Source of the DNA: Candidatus Saccharicenans sp.
GTDB lineage: Bacteria > Acidobacteriota > Aminicenantia > Aminicenantales > Saccharicenantaceae
Assembly: GCA_024653405.1 (NCBI GenBank)
Contig: JANLGB010000064.1
Coordinates: 3,753-8,818 of the forward strand
Length of the DNA: 5,066 bases
Reading direction: 5' to 3'
Shown piece by piece: positions 1 to 5,066 of the stretch. The first letter of the stretch is position 1. Each line of letters starts with the position of its first letter. The notes under the pieces were generated by a model. It did not search any database, had not been told where the DNA came from, and was given only the letters and a program-made list of their open reading frames with translations. A program made the position numbers and the translations under genes.

Positions 1-787
1 GGGTTTCATCTGGCTGCTGCCTTGGTTCGGCCAGAATAACATCAAAGTGGTCGATTTTATCCTGAAGGATGTTTTCCCCTTAATGGAAATGAAAGGGAAG
101 GAGGTAGAACAGATGGACTGGATCGACAAGGAGGAATATCTTTTCCCGGAGATAAAAGAGCTGTTTCTGAAAAAAGAGGAAGAAAAGAAAAAATTTGAAG
201 AGACAATCAAACAACTGGATGAGCAGATCCGGAATCTGAGGGAAACCCAGCAGGAAGCCTTTAACCGGCTGCTTAAAGCCGAGGGCCCAGAACTGAAGGC
301 GGCCGTGCTTCAGGCCTTTAAGTACCTGGGCTGGGCCAAGGTGGTCGATGTCGACCAATACTGGAAAAATGTCATCCGGGATAAAGAAGAAGACCTGTGG
401 CTCATCGAGAACAACGACCTGCCAGTCGAAGTCTGCTTGAGAAAAGAATTCCTGATTCTGGTGCTCATCAGGAGCAGCCGCAACTGGGCCACCGACGACG
501 ACTGTCTCATCCTCCAGCGCTTCAAGGGCCGGCACATGCAGGAATTTGACAATACCCGGATGAAGGCAGTCCTGGTCGGCAATTATTTTAATCTGGTAGA
601 AGCCAAGTTGAGGAATAATCCCTTTTCCCAATTTCAGGTGGAGGAAGCCGAAAAGGATGGCAACGGTCTTCTGACCACCTACGAACTGTTCCTGGCGGTC
701 AAGGCGGAGAAAGAAGGCCTGATCAGCAAAGAGGAAATCAGGAAGCAGCTCCGGGAAAAGTCCGGCCTGGTCAAGTTCACCTATTAA
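1..787 (+). CDS. Coiled-coil protein with C-terminal PD-(D/E)XK nuclease-like domain (5' partial)
   Basis: The reading frame is open to the left edge (first full codon at base 2), so the N-terminus lies outside the window. The GTG at 47 is only an internal codon: the frame upstream of it reads GFIWLLPWFGQNNIK without a stop. A charged Glu/Lys-rich segment at about 158-271 is a predicted coiled coil. It is followed by a domain with the layout of a restriction-endonuclease fold: a helix ending in LGW, then EEDLWL (about 386-403), a hydrophobic strand PVEVC (422-436), a VLVGN strand and LLTTYELF (668-691), which resembles the LTT-x-x-LF motif seen in such nuclease-like domains. In active members the strand usually reads E-x-K. 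Here it reads E-V-C, so catalysis may be lost. The gene ends in tandem TAA TAA stops. Its role is unknown; a DNA-binding or regulatory job is inference. It is followed by a 119-base AT-rich gap. Confidence 0.75.
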   Translation, partial: GFIWLLPWFGQNNIKVVDFILKDVFPLMEMKGKEVEQMDWIDKEEYLFPEIKELFLKKEEEKKKFEETIKQLDEQIRNLRETQQEAFNRLLKAEGPELKAAVLQAFKYLGWAKVVDVDQYWKNVIRDKEEDLWLIENNDLPVEVCLRKEFLILVLIRSSRNWATDDDCLILQRFKGRHMQEFDNTRMKAVLVGNYFNLVEAKLRNNPFSQFQVEEAEKDGNGLLTTYELFLAVKAEKEGLISKEEIRKQLREKSGLVKFTY

Positions 788-853
788 TAAATATTTTAAG
801 TAAAGTCCATTTAATACCAATCTTTCTCGCATATCCTTTCTAGTCCTTTAAAC

Positions 854-882
854 TTGGAATTTACCGCGGTTTGTGCTAAAAA
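854..882 (+). promoter_or_regulatory. Weak candidate sigma70-type promoter for the TPR gene
   Basis: TTGGAA (854-859) and TAAAAA (877-882) are separated by 17 bases. Each hexamer matches the consensus at four of six positions. The spacer contains the 8-base palindrome ACCGCGGT (863-870), which might be an operator but could easily be chance. Initiation near 889 would give a leader of about 18 bases carrying the AAGGAG ribosome site. The 119-base gap shows no intrinsic terminator for the upstream gene, so read-through from it is also possible. Confidence 0.3.
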
Positions 883-906
883 GATGTCTTCAAGGAGCAG
901 ACCGCA

Positions 907-1563
907 ATGAAAAGAACCGAGAGAAGGCAGCTCAAGGAAAACGAACTGGCCACCGGCTTGAGCCGTTTTGTCCGCTGGGCCCAGAAGCACGAAAAGAAAT
1001 TCATGGCCATCGCCCTGGGGTTGGTGATTTTGCTGGCCCTGGGGGTGGGAGTAAAACTGTGGCGGGATTACCAGAAGAGCCGGGAAGCCGGCTATCTGAG
1101 CCAGATCCTGAGCCTGAAGGCGGAGCTGGCCCAGAAACCTGAAAACCTGGCCAGACTGGAAGATCTGTCTCGCAAGAGAAGCTACGGCCGGATAGCCAGC
1201 CTGGTCCTGGCCGGTTATTATTTGGAGAAAAATGACCTGGACCAGGCCGAGCAGGTATTGTCAGGAGTTAAGGACAGAGGGCGGGATCTGGTGCATTATC
1301 AGATCCTGGACCTTTATGCCCAGGTCCAGGCCAGACGGAGCAATTACGACCGGGCCATCGAGATTTACCGGCAGATAGAGAAAGAAAAGCCGGAAGACTA
1401 TCCGCTGGATGTGGTCCTGTTCCGGCTGGCCGAAGCCTATGAGAAAAAGGGGAGTAACGACCAGGCTCTGGGCCTGTACCGCGACCTGCAATCCAACTAC
1501 CAGAACACTTATTACGGCTACCAGGCGGCCCTGAAGCTGATGAAACTGGAAACTGCCCGGTAG
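907..1563 (+). CDS. Membrane-anchored TPR protein, YfgM-like
   Basis: A 218-residue protein starting at ATG with AAGGAG (892-897) nine bases upstream. Residues 1-31 are basic and cytoplasmic-looking. Residues about 32-51 (FMAIALGLVILLALGVGVKL) form one membrane anchor, giving an expected N-in, C-out topology with no signal-peptidase site. The rest is helical, with two clear TPR-like units: about 131-164 (YAQVQARRSNYDRAIEIYRQ) and about 169-202 (LAEAYEKKGSNDQALGLYRD). A further degenerate unit lies near 96-129 (YYLEKNDLDQAEQVL). Anchor plus periplasmic TPR array is the architecture of the YfgM family (TPR-like domain, PF09976), which in E. coli is a partner of SecYEG and of periplasmic chaperones. 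The length is close to that of YfgM (about 206 residues). The neighbouring bamB/der genes usual in Proteobacteria are absent, so the role here is inferred from architecture only. It could instead be a generic TPR scaffold. Confidence 0.8.
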   Translation: MKRTERRQLKENELATGLSRFVRWAQKHEKKFMAIALGLVILLALGVGVKLWRDYQKSREAGYLSQILSLKAELAQKPENLARLEDLSRKRSYGRIASLVLAGYYLEKNDLDQAEQVLSGVKDRGRDLVHYQILDLYAQVQARRSNYDRAIEIYRQIEKEKPEDYPLDVVLFRLAEAYEKKGSNDQALGLYRDLQSNYQNTYYGYQAALKLMKLETAR

Positions 1564-1574
1564 GCAGAGGAATC

Positions 1575-1602
1575 TTGTTTATTTTCCGGGGAAGAATATA
1601 AT
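1575..1602 (+). promoter_or_regulatory. Sigma70-like promoter of the ferredoxin gene
   Basis: A perfect -10 hexamer TATAAT (1597-1602) is preceded after 16 bases by TTGTTT (1575-1580, three of six matches). Transcription would start near 1609, giving a leader of about 24 bases that contains the AAGGAGG site at 1621-1627. It lies in the short gap between the TPR gene and the ferredoxin, so the ferredoxin can be transcribed independently. Confidence 0.6.
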
Positions 1603-1632
1603 AGATTCTACCTTTAACCAAAGGAGGACTAA

Positions 1633-1881
1633 ATGGCTTATAAGATTACTGAAGATTGTATCAACTGCGGAGCCTGCGAACCGGAATGCCCCAACCAGGC
1701 AATTTCCCCCGGCGACGAAAGATACGAGATTAATCCAGACAAGTGCACGGAGTGCGTGGGCCATTTCGATGAACCCCAGTGCGCTTCGGTTTGTCCCAGC
1801 AATGCTTGCGTTCCTGACCCGGACCACCGGGAAAGAAGGGAAGAGCTGGAAGCCAAGGCCCGCCGGCTCAAGGGCAGCTGA
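1633..1881 (+). CDS. 2[4Fe-4S] ferredoxin, YfhL / Allochromatium type
   Basis: An 82-residue protein with a full AAGGAGG site (1621-1627) five bases before the ATG. Two ferredoxin motifs are present: C9-x2-C12-x2-C15-x3-C19-P, and C38-x2-C41-x8-C50-x3-C54-P. By family rule C9, C12, C15 and C54 bind one cluster, and C38, C41, C50 and C19 bind the other. The eight-residue loop between C41 and C50 (VGHFDEPQ) and the charged C-terminal helix (about residues 64-80) mark the Allochromatium vinosum/YfhL subgroup rather than clostridial ferredoxins, which have x2 spacing there. Members of this group have one unusually low-potential cluster. An additional cysteine, C59, lies after the second motif, as in the Allochromatium protein but one residue further on. 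It is a soluble cytoplasmic electron carrier; its redox partners cannot be told from the neighbours. It is flanked by its own promoter and terminator. Confidence 0.95.
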   Translation: MAYKITEDCINCGACEPECPNQAISPGDERYEINPDKCTECVGHFDEPQCASVCPSNACVPDPDHRERREELEAKARRLKGS

Positions 1882-1898
1882 TTAATCTAAGCAACCTG

Positions 1899-1931
1899 AC
1901 AGGAGTGCTCGGGCACTCCTGTTTTTATTTT
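1899..1931 (+). terminator. Strong intrinsic terminator after the ferredoxin gene
   Basis: A perfect 10-bp stem, ACAGGAGTGC (1899-1908) with GCACTCCTGT (1913-1922), closes a TCGG tetraloop. It runs into a T-rich tract (1922-1931, TTTTTATTTT). It begins 17 bases after the ferredoxin stop. The T tract ends only 10 bases before the ATG of the site-2 protease gene. Confidence 0.92.
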
Positions 1932-1941
1932 GTGGTCTGAG

Positions 1942-2850
1942 ATGTTTTCGGGCAGAAGGTGGGTTAATCTAATTCTTTTTATCCTGACGGTGCTGTCCAC
2001 TTATTTTGTCGGCTACCTGTGGGGAATAAATTACCGTTTGGCCGGGCAGAACCCGGAAGAGATTTCCGGGGCTCTGAACCTGTCTCTTTTTCTGGACCCG
2101 GCTCTGGTCAAGCTCAGCCTGATTTATTCTTTTTCCCTTCTTTTTATTCTACTGGGACATGAGCTCGGGCACTATCTCACCTGTCGTCGCTATCAGATCC
2201 AGGCCACCCTGCCCTACTTTCTTCCGGCTCCCACCCTGATTGGCACCCTGGGGGCCTTCATCCGCATCCGCTCGCCGCTGACCAAACGGGAAGAGCTGTT
2301 TGATGTCGGGGCCAACGGCCCCCTGGTTGGTTTCCTGCTGTCGGTACCGGCCCTTTACTTTGGTTTGCAGCTTTCCCGACTGGTGCCGGCCCTGCCGCGG
2401 GAGAGTTCTATCCTGTTCGGAGAACCGCTGCTTCTCAAAGTCTTTGTCAGGCTTATCTTCGGCCCGGTAGCCCAGAACCAGGACCTGATCCTTCATCCGC
2501 TGGCCGTGGCCGGCTGGGTGGGGCTGCTGGTCACCGCCTTTAACCTTTTCCCGGTAGGCCAGCTGGACGGCGGTCATATTCTCTATGCTGTGTTCGGGGA
2601 CAGGACCCGGAAACTGGCTCCGGGAATAATCCTGATTCTGGTGGTCCTTGGCGTGTTCTACTGGGCCGGCTGGCTGATCTGGGCCGTCTTGATATTAATA
2701 CTGGGAGTCCGCCATCCCTCAATTGTTGATTCCAGCCGTGGCTTTTCCTGGAAAAGGGTGGTCCTCAGCCTGGCCGTGCTCCTGATTTTCATTTTTTCCT
2801 TCATCCCAGCTCCGATTTCTGGAAACAGCCTGCTCGACCTCTTGCAGTAA
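1942..2850 (+). CDS. Site-2 protease family zinc metalloprotease (M50)
   Basis: A polytopic intramembrane protease, 302 residues from the ATG at 1942. The zinc-binding HExxH motif is HELGH (residues 73-77, bases 2158-2172) inside a membrane helix. The third ligand lies in NLFPVGQLDGGH (about residues 201-212), the conserved NxxPxxxLDGG element of site-2 proteases. Between them, YFLPAPTLIGTLGAFIRIRS and FDVGANGPLVGF match the loop and helix typical of the EGY1-like/minimal S2P group. I see no PDZ or CBS domain. Hydrophobic segments lie at about 7-26, 57-74, 126-143, 185-202, 227-256 and 274-290. Such enzymes cut membrane-bound substrates such as anti-sigma factors; the substrate here is unknown. 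An in-frame TTG at 1930 would lengthen the protein by four residues, but it lies in the terminator U-tract, so I prefer the ATG. Neither start has a clear Shine-Dalgarno site. Confidence 0.92.
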   Translation: MFSGRRWVNLILFILTVLSTYFVGYLWGINYRLAGQNPEEISGALNLSLFLDPALVKLSLIYSFSLLFILLGHELGHYLTCRRYQIQATLPYFLPAPTLIGTLGAFIRIRSPLTKREELFDVGANGPLVGFLLSVPALYFGLQLSRLVPALPRESSILFGEPLLLKVFVRLIFGPVAQNQDLILHPLAVAGWVGLLVTAFNLFPVGQLDGGHILYAVFGDRTRKLAPGIILILVVLGVFYWAGWLIWAVLILILGVRHPSIVDSSRGFSWKRVVLSLAVLLIFIFSFIPAPISGNSLLDLLQ

Positions 2851-3013
2851 CTGCCGTTCGGACCCGGGGCTCAAAAAAACTTTCCAGATATCCACAAATT
2901 TTGTGGAAAAGCCTGTGCAAAAACCATAAGAACACCAGCACAAATATATTGAATCTCTTGAAGATATAACTAACTGCACAAAAATAGGGCATTGGAAATT
3001 TATCAGGAAAAAC
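2851..3013. other. AT-rich intergenic region with a short dyad
   Basis: This 163-base gap holds no plausible gene. After a GC-rich start (2851-2872) it becomes AT-rich. It contains the inverted repeat TCCACAA-ATT-TTGTGGA (2891-2907), which has no following T-run on either strand and so is not a good terminator. A -10-like TATAAC lies at 2965-2970 without a convincing -35 partner. The promoter of the downstream zinc-ribbon gene probably lies here but cannot be fixed by eye. Confidence 0.5.
2888..2910. repeat. Inverted pair of DnaA-box-like 9-mers
   Basis: ATATCCACA (2888-2896, plus strand) and TTTTCCACA (2902-2910, minus strand) each differ at one position from the DnaA box TTATCCACA. They face each other across five bases, and the core is the dyad TCCACAA-ATT-TTGTGGA. 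They could be a DnaA-binding site, an operator for another regulator, or chance. Because the two halves form a palindrome they do not count as independent matches. Confidence 0.3.
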
Positions 3014-3853
3014 TTGCTAAAATATGAGCTTCAAGATAAATTTATTAAGAGCAAAGAAATGCTGGACAGACGTTTTCGGGCGGTTGAATTAAGTTTCTAC
3101 CAGCTGAGCAAACAGTTCAGGCGCGGGGAAATATCCAGAGAACAATATGCCGAAGCCCTGAGGAAACTGAGGCTGCTGGATAATGAAGGTCGTTGCTGGA
3201 TGATCGGCGCCCAGACCGGCCGCTGGTATTATTATGACGGTCAGAAATGGATTCAATCTGAGCCGCCAGAGGACGGGCGCGGTTCAGTCCTCTGCCCGAA
3301 TTGTTACCACCAGAATGAATCCGACGCCAGGACCTGTGTGGCCTGCGGGACAGTTCTGGTAAAAACCTCGACCAAAATTGTCTGCTTGAACTGCGGGAAC
3401 CTCATCGAGGCCACACTTAAGGTTTGCCCTTATTGTGAAGCAGAAGTCAATGGTCCAGTTGAAGTGGCTCAGGCCGGTGATAAAGCGGCTGAATCGCTTC
3501 CGGAGGCCGGGCCGACCGGAGCCAGCTGGGCCTACTTGAGGTCTGTCGACCAAATGACCTTCCTGTTATTTTCCGGCGGCCTGGGTATCTTCCTGGGTGT
3601 CCTGTTCGGGCTGGTCCTCGGTTCAACTGAATTTTTCCCGCAGTTTGTGGCCAGCCTACCAGCTTTCTTGAAGGACATGCAGGGCAAGCTGGTCGGGGGG
3701 CTGGTCTTCAGTCTGCTGGGTGGAGTTTTGGGTTTTATCCTAGCGGCCGCTTCGGGCTTTCTCCTGGCCCTTCTGATCAATGCCGCCATTTACTTTTTCG
3801 GTGAACCGGGTTTCCGGCTGGAGAAAAGCCGAAAGAAAATTTCACTAAAATAA
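3014..3853 (+). CDS. Uncharacterised double zinc-ribbon membrane protein
   Basis: 279 residues from a TTG start with AGGA (3005-3008) five bases upstream. An in-frame ATG at 3059 is possible but lacks a good ribosome site and would cut the N-terminal helix. Domains in order: a helical, SHOCT-like segment (about residues 29-57, FRRGEISREQYAEALRKL); a compact aromatic motif at about 60-80 (CWMIGAQTGRWYYYDGQKWI), suggestive of a small WW-like beta fold; zinc ribbon 1 with C94xxC97 and C108xxC111; zinc ribbon 2 with C124xxC127 and C138xxC141; a linker rich in Ala, Glu and Pro; then a membrane helix (about 182-204) and a long Gly/Ala-rich hydrophobic stretch (about 226-262) that could cross once or twice. 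The ribbons fit the double zinc ribbon class (DZR, PF12773). The soluble part is probably cytoplasmic. The function is unknown; anchoring a protein- or RNA-binding module at the membrane is inference. The gene converges on hypF, with 19 bases between the stops. Confidence 0.8.
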   Translation: MLKYELQDKFIKSKEMLDRRFRAVELSFYQLSKQFRRGEISREQYAEALRKLRLLDNEGRCWMIGAQTGRWYYYDGQKWIQSEPPEDGRGSVLCPNCYHQNESDARTCVACGTVLVKTSTKIVCLNCGNLIEATLKVCPYCEAEVNGPVEVAQAGDKAAESLPEAGPTGASWAYLRSVDQMTFLLFSGGLGIFLGVLFGLVLGSTEFFPQFVASLPAFLKDMQGKLVGGLVFSLLGGVLGFILAAASGFLLALLINAAIYFFGEPGFRLEKSRKKISLK

Positions 3854-3872
3854 AAAGTGAATGAGCTGGTTA

Positions 3873-5066
3873 TCAGTCAGCCCCTGGAGTGGTGGTCTTC
3901 CCGGATTTCAGCCGATGGAGGGCGTAAGCAATCTGACCCAGCGACAGGGATTCATCGCCCGGAGAATAAAAAACAGGCCTCAGGACTTCAAAGCCGTTTT
4001 TTCTCAGGGCTTTTTCGGTCTGTTCGGTTAGAATCCGGTTCAAGAAAACCCCGCCTGTCAGGACGACTCTCGAAATACCTGCTTCTTCCCGGGCCAGCCG
4101 GGCCAGTTTTAAGATAGCCTGGACCAGTGTCAGGTGAAATTTCCAGGCCACTATCTCCGGCCTGATTTTTTTCCCTAAATCAAAAACCATCTGCCTGATG
4201 GTCGGGCTGAAATCGACCCGGTAAGGTTTATGGTCTGTCTTAATCAGAAAAGGATAAGAACCGGCTCGGCGCGATGGAACTCCGGCGGCGGCTGCTTCCA
4301 GGCGCGAGGGGGCCTCAGCTTCATATTCCACCCTGTCCGGGGCCAGGCCGCAGATATAAGCCACGGCATCGAACAAACGGCCGGCGCTCGAGGTCCAGGT
4401 GCAGTTTATTTTCCTGTCCATCATCTTGAGCAGGGCTGCAATCCTGGCTGGAGTGATTGATTTCAAAGATTTAATTAAGGGGAAATCCGGGCCGAAGGAC
4501 CGGCGCAGATAGACCAGGGCCATTCTCCAGGGTTCCCGGGCCGCAGCATCTCCCCCGGGGAGTTCCACGTAATCGAAATGGGCCAGCCTTGAATAATTAT
4601 CGTAATCGGCCAACAGGAATTCTCCTCCCCAGGCCTGCCCATCGTCTCCGTAGCCAAAGCCATCGAAGCTGACCCCGAGGAACTTCTGGCCGGGCGGCAC
4701 CTGGTGCTCAAGAAGGGGAGCCAGGCTGTGGGCGAAATGGTGTTGTACCTGGAGGTGCGTTATTTTAAGGCTGCGGGCCAGGCGCGTGCTCCAGAAATCC
4801 GGGTGGAGGTCGCTGACCACCACTTCGGGTTCGAAGCTGAAGAGCTTCTTAAGGTGAGCCAGGGTTTCTTCGAAATAGCGGGAGTTCTGGTAATCGTCCA
4901 GATCACCCAGGAATTGAGAGGTCACGACATAGCCATTCTTATAGATGGAGATGGTATTCTTGAGCTCTCCGCCGACGGCCAGAACCTGAACCGGAAGTCG
5001 CAAACTGGCCGGAACAGGCTGGGGAAAAGGGACGAAACCCCGTGCCCGGCGGAAAAAAACTGGCTT
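3873..5066 (-). CDS. hypF: Carbamoyltransferase HypF, C-terminal half (5' partial)
   Basis: 397 codons are visible and the frame runs off the right edge. The TTG at 5001-5003 is internal, since upstream codons continue as KPVFFRRARGFVPFP, the conserved element that joins the YrdC-like domain to the Kae1-like domain. Full HypF is about 750 residues; the missing part should hold the acylphosphatase, zinc-finger and YrdC-like domains. HypF uses carbamoyl phosphate and ATP to carbamoylate the C-terminal cysteine of HypE, the source of cyanide ligands in [NiFe]-hydrogenases. Visible motifs in order: VLAVGGELKNT, SDLHPDFWST, the metal-binding VQHHFAH (HHFAH at 4728-4742), DGFGYGDDGQAWGGEF (4617-4664), SSAGRLFDAVA, and TGGVFLN (4038-4058). 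Two motifs deviate: YEAEAPSRLE (4296-4325), where YEGQAAxxLE is usual, and SPGDESLSLGQ (3933-3965), where PxNDGGxxLGQ is usual. The metal-binding Asp of the latter is kept. There are no frameshifts or internal stops. No hypCDE genes follow it in the window. Confidence 0.95.
   Translation of the reverse strand, partial: KPVFFRRARGFVPFPQPVPASLRLPVQVLAVGGELKNTISIYKNGYVVTSQFLGDLDDYQNSRYFEETLAHLKKLFSFEPEVVVSDLHPDFWSTRLARSLKITHLQVQHHFAHSLAPLLEHQVPPGQKFLGVSFDGFGYGDDGQAWGGEFLLADYDNYSRLAHFDYVELPGGDAAAREPWRMALVYLRRSFGPDFPLIKSLKSITPARIAALLKMMDRKINCTWTSSAGRLFDAVAYICGLAPDRVEYEAEAPSRLEAAAAGVPSRRAGSYPFLIKTDHKPYRVDFSPTIRQMVFDLGKKIRPEIVAWKFHLTLVQAILKLARLAREEAGISRVVLTGGVFLNRILTEQTEKALRKNGFEVLRPVFYSPGDESLSLGQIAYALHRLKSGKTTTPGAD

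Noticed and set aside
80..832. Long open frame on the minus strand opposite the first gene (250 codons)
   Set aside because: It is a shadow of the plus-strand gene. Its translation is Phe/Leu/Gln-rich low-complexity sequence mirroring the Glu/Lys coiled coil, with no recognisable motif, whereas the plus frame has a coherent domain.
873..1142. Alternative plus-strand frame overlapping the start of the TPR gene
   Set aside because: The frame at 907 has the correctly spaced AAGGAG site, a membrane anchor and TPR repeats. The alternative reads as Gly/Pro/Arg-rich sequence typical of an out-of-frame reading.
2149..2577. Minus-strand open frame inside the site-2 protease gene
   Set aside because: The plus strand encodes HELGH and LDGG motifs in the right membrane context. 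The minus frame gives Gln/Gly/Arg-rich sequence with no family features.
2891..2907. TCCACAA-ATT-TTGTGGA hairpin as a terminator for the site-2 protease
   Set aside because: The stem is short and AT-rich, and the bases following it are AAAAG rather than a T tract on the plus strand, with no T-run on the minus strand either.
3841..3861. Possible bidirectional terminator between the convergent zinc-ribbon and hypF genes (TTCACT / AGTGAA)
   Set aside because: The stem is only six AT-rich pairs with a nine-base loop, and neither strand has a proper T-run after it. It is too weak to call.
4230..4460. Plus-strand open frame opposite hypF
   Set aside because: The minus strand carries continuous HypF motifs across this stretch; the plus frame lacks a ribosome site and any recognisable domain.

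Overview
This is a bacterial chromosomal window carrying six protein-coding genes, two of them cut by the window edges. There is no sign of mobile elements, CRISPR arrays, tRNA or rRNA genes. GC content looks moderate (a little over half by eye) and the gaps between genes are AT-rich. Shine-Dalgarno sites are purine-rich (AAGGAG, AAGGAGG). The gene content suggests an anaerobic or redox-flexible bacterium: an Allochromatium-type 2[4Fe-4S] ferredoxin and the hydrogenase maturation factor HypF. The TPR protein opens with MKRTERRQLKENELA, which reminds me of proteins from Acidobacteria/Aminicenantes-like lineages. That assignment is a weak inference, and no marker gene here settles it.

Layout, left to right. 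Positions 1-787 (+) are the C-terminal part of a coiled-coil protein ending in a PD-(D/E)XK nuclease-like domain whose expected catalytic lysine appears to be replaced by cysteine. Positions 907-1563 (+) encode a membrane-anchored TPR protein of the YfgM-like type. Positions 1633-1881 (+) encode a YfhL/Allochromatium-type ferredoxin, with its own good sigma70-like promoter just upstream and a strong intrinsic terminator just downstream, so it looks like a single-gene transcription unit. Positions 1942-2850 (+) encode a site-2 protease (M50 family) with HELGH and LDGG motifs, starting only 10 bases after the terminator U-tract and without a visible Shine-Dalgarno site. Positions 2851-3013 are an AT-rich gap with a short dyad whose two halves resemble DnaA boxes. 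Positions 3014-3853 (+) encode an uncharacterised protein with a SHOCT-like helical segment, a tryptophan-rich WW-like motif, two zinc ribbons and C-terminal membrane segments. Positions 3873-5066 (-) are the C-terminal half of HypF, convergent with the previous gene.

The genes do not form one obvious pathway. The plus-strand genes are separated by gaps of 60-163 bases with separate control signals, so this is not a tight operon. The HypF fragment implies [NiFe]-hydrogenase maturation somewhere in the genome, but no other hyp or hydrogenase gene is in view. I see no convincing new multi-gene system. The items most worth a second look are the altered active-site motifs in the nuclease-like domain and in HypF, the domain combination of the zinc-ribbon protein, and the terminator/start arrangement ahead of the site-2 protease.
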